From: Steromphala cineraria
Lineage: Eukaryota; Mollusca; Gastropoda; Trochida; Trochidae
Length of the DNA stretch: 64,000 nucleotides
Reading direction: 5' to 3'
Assembly: GCA_916613615.1 (NCBI GenBank)
Contig: OU744721.1
Span: 81,783,060 to 81,847,059, forward strand
This document shows, piece by piece, positions 11,586-22,893 of this stretch. Within the stretch, counting starts at the first letter, position 1. Each line of letters starts with the position of its first letter. The position numbers were made by a program, and so were the translations under genes. The notes beneath the pieces were generated by a model. That model worked only from the letters and a program-made list of their open reading frames with translations, searched no databases and was not told where the DNA came from.

Positions 11586-12370
11586 CCTGGAGTGGAGCTG
11601 AGAAGCAAATGGCGCCACCTCTACTCACGGGCCCTGTTTAGGCTACTGCCTCCCCTGGTCAAACATGGAATGTTGGTCCTAATGTCACCCCCGGGGACCA
11701 ACCTCAGCTATAGGGAACCGAGAGGTTGTTCAGCTTTCCACTCTGCATATTTATTGTATTATCTCGGGCCTGTTCTGGAAAGTCGGGTAAAGAATGATCG
11801 ATTCCTGGCAACGTTATTTCGTCTCCCAGTGTGGTGTTCAAAAAGCGGCGTATAACTGTGCAACGTTTCCTCGAATTACACACTCTTTGAGCTTCGGCAC
11901 CACTCCCGTTTTTGTTACCTGAAAATCAATTTTAAACTAATCAACGATCACGGAAAATTTAAAGTAAATTCATCAACCGTTTCGACTTTTCCTGCGCGCC
12001 AGAATTCGCTGCTCTTTCATTGTGCTCTCGCCAAATTTGCCGAATTTATTCTTCACGCAAGGGTTCGATCCCACTTCGGGTTCTTTAAATCAATTTGTCA
12101 AAATTGCCGGGGAATCGACACGATCGCTGAGGCAATTATCTAGCTGTGCCCATAATCCGGACTCTCCCTGTCCGTGTAGGGCCGCTCTCTCAGCTGGCGA
12201 GTCCACCTTCCAGATCTTCAGCCTGACACGGAGGGTGCTCCAGATATTGAGGGGGAGGGGGAGGGGTGATGAGGGTGGAGCCAGATACCTCAAGTGACGG
12301 CAGCGAGCTGAACACGACGCCGACAGCGACATATCCAATCACGGAGGAATGAAAGTGGCGTGTTACTAAC
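11586..12370. promoter_or_regulatory. CpG-richer block, function unknown
   Basis: Less AT-rich sequence with many CpG dinucleotides and short antisense-overlapping frames (11592-11855 +, 12022-12297 +, 12090-12338 -). None has a recognisable domain. A gggttcgatccc stretch near 12061 resembles a Pol III B box but no tRNA can be folded around it. Regulatory DNA or an unrecognised exon are both possible. Confidence 0.25.
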
Positions 12371-14150
12371 GACCCCTGTCGGGCCCCTTACTCCTTACGA
12401 AAAAGTGTATGGATTTTTGGATCAACTACTGCATTTAGCGCGATAGATCGAAGGTCGTTAAAAGTGACGAATTGATACACTGTTTAGAGAACGTGTTCGC
12501 TTATGATTTACACCAGCTGTAAATCTAGAAGCTACATGTATAAAATCCACGCTTATTACAAACTATCGTAAATCATACCAACGTGACGTTGATGCAAGAG
12601 ATATTTGCTCGATTTAAATGAATGATTATTTAAATCTTCACAACTTGACGATACGAGCAGTTTCTCTGTGCATAGCCAATATTTCGTATTTGCTTTGCCG
12701 GTAATTAGGGAAGGTGCCATTTAGGAATAAGGACATGTTACGTCTACAGGTTAAAGCCCCATCGTCATACTTGCATGCGGTTCGTGAGAAAAGAAATACA
12801 TCACTCGGTAGAAAAATCTTTCTTCGAAAGTTTAATATCATATTTACATGTTTAAATCGACAATGAAATACTTAACTCGACGTCCAAAGTACAGTACCCT
12901 CTGCAAAAGTGCCATAGCTTTTAGCGAACTCACTTTCGGTGACGTCATAATTATGTGTGTAGGATTTACCCCGCGTCTCAGTTGCCGCAATTGCGTCCGA
13001 TGGGTATCAACTTGGGCGGCAACGAGTACTTGTTTCGGATAAAAAGAGAAGAAAATCTAGTCGTGGGTGAAAAGAACGGCTTTCAACCGCATATACAGGA
13101 AGCCCAATTGTGAGTTGGCAACACTTGATTTGCCTTCATGTCGACATGCCGGGGCTGACGTTTCGGTCTTTTTGGTAAATTGTATCCTTTTTAATGAATT
13201 CAGGTCCGATTTTTCAAGGTAGGTTCCAAAATATTGCTAAAAATCCAACAAAAACAGTAACAGTACTTTTTAAAATATTATAATTCAATACAGCTTGAAT
13301 ATGGGCCTTAAACTGCTGTAAGAACAAAAGTTTATAGAAAAATGGAACAAATACTTTTGATACTCATAACGTAGCATTTGCAAAACATTATATAACTCTG
13401 AACGATTCGGGGACGATTATATCCATTTGTTTCAAACTCTTCCGATGGAGCTTTCGTGAACAAATTGTTCGCCGTTACCAATCGAATTCTCTCTCCCAAC
13501 CTTTATTTCCGTGAGCGTATTTGACAATACGCCTTCTAGTTGTCTAATACAACATTGTGAACAGCTAGTATGTTCCTACCATTAGAAACCTCTCCACTCG
13601 TTGACAGGTCAAGAAGATTTCAGACGGCATGCGGGGGATTGTTGTAATTTCCACATGTGTCTTCTGTTCCAACAGATTTGTTGTCTGCTGTACGACACAA
13701 CATACACAGATAAAGGCCTTCATATATATATTTGTCTTCTATTGGGTCTTGTTTTGTCGTCAATCTGGCTATCTGTTCTTCAAACATCCTTTCTCCCCTT
13801 AATTATGCTTTTATTTAAAGCTATGACCAGTTAATTATTACACACCCTGTCCAGGCAGGCTATGAAGGGAGTAAATAATTATTATATTAGGTACATCCAT
13901 GTAGGGAAATGTCAGCGTATTCGAGGTTCACTGTTATATATAAGTATATGTGTTATCTTGTTCCATGACCAGATAACTGCCACGTTTAAAACCACAGAAG
14001 CTAAGATAACTCATTGTCGAGACTGGTGTGAGGGAAGAAGACGCATGTAGCCTGGCGATATCACTTTATTCTTACTTCTCAGCTAATATCAAAGCAGACC
14101 CAATGGCTGGGAGTAACAAGCTCCACTTATAAAAGATGGCATAACGTTTT
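12371..14150. other. Non-coding stretch
   Basis: No supported gene. A perfect CRE, tgacgtca, lies at 12940-12947 and is followed by taattatg. Short frames at 12848-13042, 13601-13834 and 13862-14050 lack domains or conserved features. Confidence 0.45.
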
Positions 14151-14480
14151 ACACGCGACATGTGTTTTGCCCGTTAGCCAGTAACTCACCATCTCGCTCG
14201 TATAGAACAATCGACCTTCCTGGCCTGTGCTTCTAGAGAAGCCCCCGGTAATGCCCAAACGTCGCCGACTGGCCCATAAAAACCGAATTACAACGTTGTA
14301 TAAACGGCCGACGATAGATCGAATTTAGACCAACTCTAACCGTTTATTCTGGCCACAGATGTTCAGCTATCGACTATTGGCGGAGCGCCGCACACAAGGC
14401 CGATTAAGGGTCTGGGCGCCGAACACTGAAGGCAGCGAGTAATTCACCAGTGCCAGGTCGCCTGAGACTTTGACAGCAGA
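14151..14480. promoter_or_regulatory. CpG-rich block, candidate regulatory DNA
   Basis: Markedly higher CpG content than its flanks, with runs such as gccgattaagggtctgggcg around 14400 and no open frame of note. The composition break on both sides resembles other blocks in this window that may be conserved non-coding elements. This is inference from composition only. Confidence 0.25.
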
Positions 14481-17400
14481 GCGGGCGGAAAATGTACAAA
14501 TCGATCGTTTGGATTTCCGTTTTAAGCCGGAGTTGGTATGGTATTTGGAGATGTATTAGTCCCAACTACCAACAGAAACTCGCCAATCTATCTAGGTCAC
14601 ACAACGTGTGATATGTCGATGAAACACAAAATAGGTCACACGTTGCCAAGAAGAACAACTTTCCCCGAAAACAGAAGTCTCCTTTACATAATTTCGAACA
14701 AAATGCAATCTTCCTTCAAATTAAAACTTCCTGCGTTGTCAGAGAGTTGAGTTTTACAGCTGACAGGGCGCGTTAAGAAGTCGCGAACAACGACAGGTGA
14801 TGTAGAAAGAGGCGTAACCTTCGTTAGGAAGAGGAAAACGTTTCTGAGTGTATAATTACTGATACTGCACATAAATACCGTTTGAATGTTCCAATATTGT
14901 TTTGTTTATAACACCAACCACTTTATGTGGATTAAAAATAATCATTACTGAAACATTCACATAATTTTACAAACTGAATACCAAACCTGAAAGACAGTTG
15001 TCGACTGATATAGAAAAATGCGGGCCAATATATGCTGTTCGTTGTTTGTGCAACTAAGAAAATAACATTGAGAATCTGTCAAGCTTATCGGCCAGGATGA
15101 TTTATCTCACGCTACCAAATCCTCATTCTCTCTCCACAGAGGCAGCTCAGTCATACCCGAGTAAGCCTCTGTTCTATTACGGCTAATACATGGGATAGAA
15201 AGTAGAAATCTGATTGGAGGTAATCGAAGTTAGTTGTGCAATCAGCGACGCCGTTTGAAAAGTGATCATTCGCAAAACCTCTGTCATCTCCGTATGCTTC
15301 GGCAAAGCTATCGTTGAAATTAAAATTGCAGGGAAGACAACTCTTTCTTTTACAATACATCGCTTTTCACCTTTTCATGAGTAACTTTTGGTAAATTAGT
15401 AAAATAAAATTCATCATAAAACAAATAATGATTTACACAATCTTAAAACAGTTTCTATCTTATGAAAAACCAAATCAATATCCGATTGTTCAAATATTTC
15501 CCTCTCACACTGTTAATGAAAAATAAATGCATGATATTTTCCATGTCACAAAACGAACGTTATGAATTCTCCAAGTCATGGATATCTGTTTTCATTGGGT
15601 TCAAATAAGGGAGATATCTTGAGCTAAAACTTTTTGCCGCTAGTGCAATCTGCCGGAACCCGGCATCTAGCCGTAATAGAACAGAGGCTTTCCTCGCATT
15701 GAGTTGCCTCTGTGGGGACAGAATGCCAAATGCTATGCCCAGCAAGTTATATCACCGAAAGCATCGTCAAATTTAAAGTCAATGCAAGATAGTCTCATCA
15801 AAATGGTATATAAATGCTCGTATCAATGGTTAGGAAAACGTATTCGTCTGAACAGAACGTCGGGTTTATAAGAATATCGAAAGCTTTAGGTGTCTGCCAA
15901 GTTGTGTTCTTCTTCTCTGTCACTAACCGGAGAGCTGACATCTTCTCTAAATACACCTTGACTAATATGATTATGGCACTGTCGTCTTGGTTTGCCTTTA
16001 ATCCCTTATAAGTGCTTTCGATCTCTCACCCTTAATACTTGAGTATTCGTATCTGAAAGGGGACATCATTGAAAATCTTTAAAACAACATATTGTGCCAA
16101 TCCATGATATAGAGGACAGACATGTTGACAGTGAGTCGGCTCCCAAAGGGGACAAAAAGGGCACATGGATCACGCCCTTTAACGTGACATAAAGCCTTTA
16201 AAGATTAATTCTTATGTACGCATCATTAAACAAGTGGTCAATACAAAATATGACAATCTATTTCTGGCAAGCTGTATAAAAAAGAAATATGTGTGTAGGG
16301 GATCATATTTTCATTTCTGGAGTGCCTTAGAACTTAGAATCTCGTAAGATCATTTGTCTCTGGTCTGTCCAAAGTAATAGATCTGGATGGTAGCTTTCGT
16401 TTGATGTAATTTTTCGTTTTGTTTTGCGAACTATAACACGCCGTATAAAAGAAACCTTTATGGCGATGGTCGTTCGCAAATGAACAAGCATATAGTAGAT
16501 ATTCATGTCGCACATAGTGAAATCGGTTACCATAAATACGCTGCGCAACACTGAAGTTTGCATTAGGATATATAAAATCATGATTATGAACCAATGCAGA
16601 GAATTAAACAAAATATTTAAAGGATCTGAAATGTCTCGAAATCTCGCAATATCACAAATTCCCTGAAATTGAAATGAGAAATCGTCGAATCAAAAGCAAA
16701 TTTCTAGTGATTGGATATTTCATTTCGTACCAGAAGCAAGGGTTGACATACTGAATTCAAAGGTTTGGGAAACGATGTTAGAATTATACCAATCTCTCCA
16801 AACATGCATCTTCAAACATAGCAAATCCTGCTCCATGTTGAGTATTGAGTATCTGAGCATAAAATAAACAGAATGTGACTGCAATCAATCAAGTTGTGTA
16901 GTCAACAATGAGTTTTAACTGAACATAGGGTCTGTTCCCGCAACCGTTGAGACGACTGAGGTCCAATCACCTGTGGGGTATACAGATTTCTTTCAAGACG
17001 TATCCAGTAGTAGATGCTTTCATATAATTAAAAACGGTAGACCGATCTGGGTTTGAAAGTCTTAAAACGTTAGGAACAGAGTATTTTACAGCCTGCGTTT
17101 ATAAGAGGTTACGTAGAGAAAATGATCAAATAGCCTATAAGTGATTCTCATCACATATTGTAAATCTTTAATAATACCTTAATGTAAAAAAAATGATGAT
17201 GATTTTAAAAAATAAACGTTGATCTTAAAATGACAATTACGTTATTGATACTTGTTTTATTGTTAATCAATAAACACTGTGATATACTCTACGAAAGCCG
17301 AAATAATAATTCAAATTTACATGGACACTAGATAAATAATTTATCAAAGATTATCAACTTATATCCAACATTTTGCCTTGCTTAGTTAAGTTTCAAAAAA

Positions 17401-18805
17401 ACGTTTGACCGATTGATGTACGGCATTGTCGTGTTTTAATCACAATCGCTACTTCATACCTTCTTTTTGTCGCCATATAACGTCGATTACATTAAAAACA
17501 ATACGATCAAGTGACAATATTGATAAAGTTTTTCATAACTGACTAAGATCTCAGGGACCCGATTCTTTAGGTAGGCGAACTGTTGTTAGGAGAGAATGAC
17601 ACGTCAACTAAATGAACAGATGATTTAGATGAAACAGGGAGCCGTCTACATTGCGTGTCACGCGTACCATCAACATAAAGTTCTTAAAGAAAAGCGAAGG
17701 AAAATAACGTGTTCAACCCTCTTCAAGTTGGAAACTGTAGGGTGGAAAGTGGAGTGACATTTCAACATTCAATGTAAATTTCTCGCTCATAGAAAGTCCA
17801 TCAAACACGACTGCTGTCAACTCTTGCCGACTGAAGAAATATATATCAGGGTTGTGGTGGGAAACGTGCTCACTAATCATGAGTCAACAAAAGCACGTGC
17901 GGATATTCCCAGTGTCACTTTCAACAGCGGGGCAGCTGTATAGAGAATGGAGATGGATTGTATTGGGTATCTGGAGACCGCTCCCGCTCCTACACAAAAG
18001 AGCTTCGTGAGGCTATTTACCAGAATCTCTCCAAAGTAACGCTCTTCAGGCGAAAGGACTGTAGCACTTAAAGCACCCAGAGATTTTACCAAGGAATTCA
18101 CCTCAATAAGCTCTTTCAGGGAGAACTAGAATAAAATATTTCATCACGGAGAAAGTTTGTGAGGTTTGTGCGTTTATCAATCTGAGCGCATACAGCGGTG
18201 AGCTTGGGGTTTGGGGTGAGATCTGTACTCACCTCACCCTTGGTTACCCTGTCCATTTCTAACCCTGCTCACATGTCTCTCTCGTTTTAATATCGCTAAC
18301 CATACACCTCCGTCTTTAACCTCGATATGTTCTCTCTGGTGAGATGTACATACTAAACTGTTACAGAAATATCGCCATTGGTCCCTTACTTCGAGGATAT
18401 TCATTAAAATTTCACAAATCTTCAAGAAACCCCTTTTCTTCTCCATTGAAGTAATTTAATATCGTTTTCTTTCAATCCTCTAAACGAAAGACACCGTAAT
18501 CTCCTTCTCACCAACCGCTGATACTGGAATGATGTATCATCCTAACAGAGATGGTCACAAATCGTTCCTTGAGTCACCAGCTATTGTACAACACTTTATC
18601 AATAGTCAAACTTCCATCAACTAATCATATATACATTCCTGAGACATTTCCCTCAGCAGAAGGGCCTTAAATGTTTCTCTGCCAACCCGAAATAATTCAA
18701 AATGCATTCTTGTAACTCTCACTGGGAGGTTTTACTAAAGGTTTACCTGGAATTTTAAACCTCATCACTAAGTTCTCTTACCGATGGCAATCTATACGTA
18801 ATTCG
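14481..18805. other. Long non-coding stretch
   Basis: More than 4 kb of AT-rich sequence with only short frames (for example 15151-15360 -, 15814-16011 +, 16327-16611 - and 17877-18101 -). None carries a recognisable motif, and frames overlapping on the same strand indicate chance openness. No tRNA, repeat array or transposase was seen. Confidence 0.45.
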
Positions 18806-19272
18806 CACTGTGTACTATAAACCAATTGTACACTAAACGTCACTCTTACTCTGTACTATAAACCAATTGTACGCTAAACGTCACTCTTACTCTGTACTAT
18901 AAACCAATTGTACTCTAAACGTCACTCTTACTCTGTACTATAAACCAAAGGCACGTTTCCGTCATTCTCGTTGTGTACTATAAACCAATGGCACTCTAAA
19001 CGTCATTTTTGCTCTGTATTATAAACCAATGGCACTCTAAATGTCACTCTTACTGTGTACTATTAACCATACGTCATTCTCACTGAGTATTATACACCAT
19101 TGACACTCTAAATGTCACTCTTACTGTGTACTATAAACCATTAACACTCTAAACGTCATTCTCACCGAATATTATAAACCAAACGTCATTCTCATTGAGT
19201 ACTATAAACCAATGGCACGTTTCCGTCATTCTCACTGAGTACTATAAACCAATGGCACGTTTCAGTGATAAT
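18806..19272. repeat. 41-bp minisatellite, about a dozen units
   Basis: The landmark tgtactataaacca starts at 18811, 18852, 18893 and 18934, exactly 41 bases apart, followed by caattgtac and ctaaacgtcactcttact. Downstream units are more diverged and some are shortened (a truncated unit near 19057-19085). The 5' units are nearly identical and the 3' units degenerate, suggesting expansion from the left. Its unit is unrelated to the 41-bp unit at 3219. Confidence 0.9.
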
Positions 19273-21600
19273 TAATAGTCATGATATTGTTTTTATCGAC
19301 TATGACAGTCTGATACGGACTACTCGGTACCCGGGACATCGAAATACAAGACTTCTCATTCTAAACTAGAGACGTTGTACTCCCTAATCCCGAGATATCG
19401 TAAATCATCTCGCTACTCTAAACTCGAGGTATTGCAAACTAGCAACCCTGTCGCCCGCTGTGAAATGTTGAAGTCGTGACATAGACTGGATTCCCCGAGT
19501 TAGGCATGCGACGCACAATGTTTGACAAACGCCCCTGCAGCCCCCTAGTTGTAGAGGTATTGACACTAGGGGGCGCTCCGGTGCGTTGACAGACCCGGAT
19601 AAAAGATTTTCAAATAAAAAACGATTACGTTTCCTCCATTATTCCCGTCACGACAGCGCCGACCTTGCCACGTCGTACTGTGATTAAAAGTAACGGGGCA
19701 CCGTTCTCTCTCGAGCGTCAATAATATTTTGTTAAGAAATATGTCTGTGTCAAAGGTCGACTGTGCTGATTGCGCCGCCCGCGGACTGGAGTCATATTGA
19801 TTACACTCCATTTCAGACATGGTCGAAAGTGACATGAAATGAACATCAGGCGGACAATATATCACGTCCATGTGAACTCGGCCATTTGGGTCGGAGCCGG
19901 CCCGTCACGGGTGATGCATGGCCGGTTAGATGAAAACTGGGAGTTGTTGAATAATTCAGGAAATAAAGCCTGGTATCGCTGGGAGAGGCAAGTGTGTATA
20001 AACAACATCCATTTCACGGTTTACTAACGCTACGAGTAAAAGAAAATACGATTACACAGGAAGTTGTGTCGTGTATTATCTGGGTATTGTTCATGTTGGT
20101 CTTGCATGTTGGAATAGACGGGTTCGAGTGTTTCAAAGATGAATGACGATTAGCAACGTTCGTGCTCAATAATGTAACACAGTATCAATTAACAAATTAC
20201 TTAATATCTCTAAATTCACGAAAGGGCGATTCATTGAAGCAGGTGATTCAAGTTAATTTTGTATCTTTCAAATTAAGTTTTGACGATAATTCCTATTCAA
20301 TGCAAGTTGCAGGGGACCTGTTAATACTTATAACCACTCCTTGACCTCTTACCCACAAACTGTTATGCACCATGTATCAATCTGAACCTGCACACTCTAG
20401 CATTAACTTCTTGCAACGTGTCTTATTTTGGATAGATAACAGATCTCATAAAATATTCATATATAAATAGTGACAAAATAGCAAGCATCATTCTACTTCC
20501 TAGACTAAAATTTAGTCTATGAAATGTTAAAAATATTTACTGTATATTATTTTATTTCTTTAGGCTTTGATTTTCATTTCATTCGTATTCAGTCAATCTA
20601 GAAACAGAATTAAGACCTAAGCTGTATCTAAATGTTGATATTAATACACACAGTCAGTCATGAAGCAGCATTACCTACTTTCATGCACATCTGGATCTGT
20701 GTAACATGTGTGACTCGTGGGTGGATGTATTCTGAGTGGCGATTGAGAGGACCATTGAGTATATCAGCAAAACAAAAACAATTATTGTGTCAACATTTGA
20801 AAACGATAAAATCATGATATGTAACATTTACAATATGACATATCTTAATATATTATATACAATTATTTATATAGTTTACAATGTTAATTTACTTTATTTC
20901 AAAGATGCCAATGTTTCGAGTGAGGTGTGCTTACATTCTGATGTTACCTGACGGTTTGCTTTCAATCAGGTCGACGATGACGTACTGCACAGTTTCAAAG
21001 ATTCACGCAGCTTGAAGACTGGCAAACTCAGAAATTAAGGTCATTTTGATTTCAGTGTGTTCTCCGATTAAATGGTTTTAGATTACACAGTAAAATCATC
21101 GATATTGTTTTTTCAAAAGATGTATGAAGTCTATATAGAGAATTTTGTCTACGATTACCAATAGCCTCTGACGAAACCTTGTGGGGTCCGAGATGAACAT
21201 CAATGCAAACCATAAATGTCTTCCATGACACCAATGTCATACGAATTGTTCATATTCTGACAATGGCTGGAAAAAGATAAATATATTTCTTAGTGGTATT
21301 TTTATAAATGCAAGTTAGCACTTGACCCTACATAAAACTAATGGTTGGCCAGAAAATTAAAGGACATAAATTGATATTTTCTTAATAATATTTGTAGTGT
21401 CACATGTAATACATTTATAGGGTGTCTCAATTTAGCACTTGAGTTGAGGGAATGATATTAAGAAGTCTAGTTTCGACATACACGTTATTTCAAAGCCCCC
21501 TGACATTTTGCAATATTTCACACAATATAAATCAAAATGTTAATCAGAAGCGAGATGTCGTCCAGTGAGCAGGTTGAGATGAAGTTTCAGACTTGAGTCG
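19273..21600. other. Mostly non-coding stretch
   Basis: Apart from the CTCF-like pair there is no supported feature. Sequence from 19273 to 19900 is less AT-rich; 20040-21500 is strongly AT-rich. Short frames at 19566-19871, 19839-20027 and 20632-20951 show no domain. Confidence 0.45.
19538..19576. promoter_or_regulatory. Divergent pair of CTCF-like motifs in a hairpin
   Basis: On the + strand, acactagggggcgc (19563-19576) matches the animal CTCF core CCASYAGRKGGCRS at 13 of 14 positions. On the - strand, caactagggggctg (complement of 19538-19551) matches at 12 of 14. The two cores face away from each other, and their ccccctagt/actaggggg segments (19541-19549, 19565-19573) form a perfect 9-bp stem with a 15-nt loop. 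Binding is inferred. Confidence 0.45.
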
Positions 21601-21615
21601 CACCTGTATGTCTCA

Positions 21616-21693
21616 TGACGTCACAGTTAGAGACGTTTATGAGACAGAGCCGAACTCAAGTGGTACAGAAATAGGTCACGTGACATTATAAAG
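21616..21693 (+). promoter_or_regulatory. CRE, CLEAR/E-box and TATA-like cluster
   Basis: A perfect CRE, tgacgtca (21616-21623), is followed by the CLEAR-type palindrome gtcacgtgac (21675-21684) and three bases later by tataaag (21687-21693). This order is that of a TATA promoter directed to the right. The next ATG, near 21732, opens only a very short frame, so a spliced or non-coding transcript would be needed. Motif evidence only. Confidence 0.35.
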
Positions 21694-22773
21694 AGTGATA
21701 ATCACTGACGTCCTCGCTTCACTCCAAGACAGTATGATGGACTGCTTGGGTGGTGCTAGTTTTATAGTCACTGTAGTTATACCATTTTAACATTAAGAAG
21801 AGCAAGTCTAGATATGTAGACAACTATAGTCTCTTCTCTGAGTCGCCTTTCTTATTTTTAGTAAAATATTCCTTTATTAGAATTATTATTTTTCAGAGAC
21901 TATAAAGAGAATATAAGTCTAGGGTGGCGCCACAAAACGACATGGACATTGTTGATCTATTAAATATGGTTACTGTACGTTACAGTGATGTAAATAGAAG
22001 TCCTTGTGATATAATATTAACTATTTTTAAGCGATTTGACCTTTGAATTCGGCGAGTTTTTCCAATTATGTTATATAATGAGGGATCCTGCAAATCACAG
22101 GTCTGTCTTCAAACGCATAATGCATGGCTGAAGCCTGATGTACAAAACGGTTTGTTCGTTAAATGCTGAAAACAATAGCCTGGCGAGACCATCCCATTGT
22201 ACGTGTTTAAGTGATGAATGGTATACAAATGTATTCGGCTGAGCATTAAGGTCTTTCAATATGGTACAGGATACACTTCGTGACCGCCGAATTGAATAGC
22301 TATGTAATGGATGCTGGAAATGACAACAATCCAGAGTTTGATGATGATGTCACAGCTGCTGATGAGGGATGGTTTGACAAATCGAATGTCGCACGTAATG
22401 TATGAAGTTCAATGATTCTGCACAATAGTGGCGTACGTGACTCCCTCTTTCAAATAACTGCATACAACGCATCTTCCTACGCAAAGCCTAAAACGCCAGT
22501 ATCCGAACTGTCAGTTGTATGCCTTGCTGCGGGCCCTTAAATTTTCTGTGCTTGCTCTCTAGCTCACTATGAGAGAACGCAATAGTCCAATCAGAAAGTA
22601 ACTGGAGGTTGCTAACAATCGTCTGTAGGGGCGCTGATATCAGCAAAAAAAATCAGCGTTTTAGGCTGTGTGTAGGAAGATGCTGCTTGCGATTGTATTG
22701 CATTGTTTGTATTACACTGTATACGTTGTCATCTAATTTCGAGGCAAAAATTAGGTCTTGTAGGCTAGCTTCA
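21694..22773. other. Non-coding stretch
   Basis: AT-rich sequence between the promoter-like cluster and a transposase relic. A weak inverted pair (agtctctt near 21830 and cagagactataaagag near 21896) may mark a decayed element but is too imperfect to call. Confidence 0.4.
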
Positions 22774-22893
22774 GGTGTCGTTGATTTGAACGCGATGATC
22801 CAGGACATCCCAGAGTTGTTCGATGGGGTTTATTTTTCGGTGAATGTGCACGTCACCAACACCGTACCCATTAAATCTCTGACGTTCAGGTTG
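22774..22893 (-). pseudogene. Tc1/mariner-type transposase relic (C-terminal fragment)
   Basis: Read on the - strand this 40-codon open stretch encodes a KINPIEQLWDVLDHRV segment. It matches the 'SPDLNPIEhlWdvLdrRV' signature around the last catalytic acidic residue of Tc1/mariner (DDE superfamily) transposases, which cut and paste DNA at TA sites. Stops bound it on both sides, and the usual SPD triplet before NPIE is degenerate. The rest of the transposase (about 340 residues in intact members) is not recognisable, so it is a dead fragment. Confidence 0.7.

Noticed and set aside
12055..12080. gggttcgatccc, B-box-like; possible tRNA gene
   Set aside because: No A box at the right distance and no cloverleaf could be formed around it.
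20500..20522. Palindrome tagactaaaatttagtcta
   Set aside because: Short and AT-rich; this size of palindrome is expected by chance in 64 kb.
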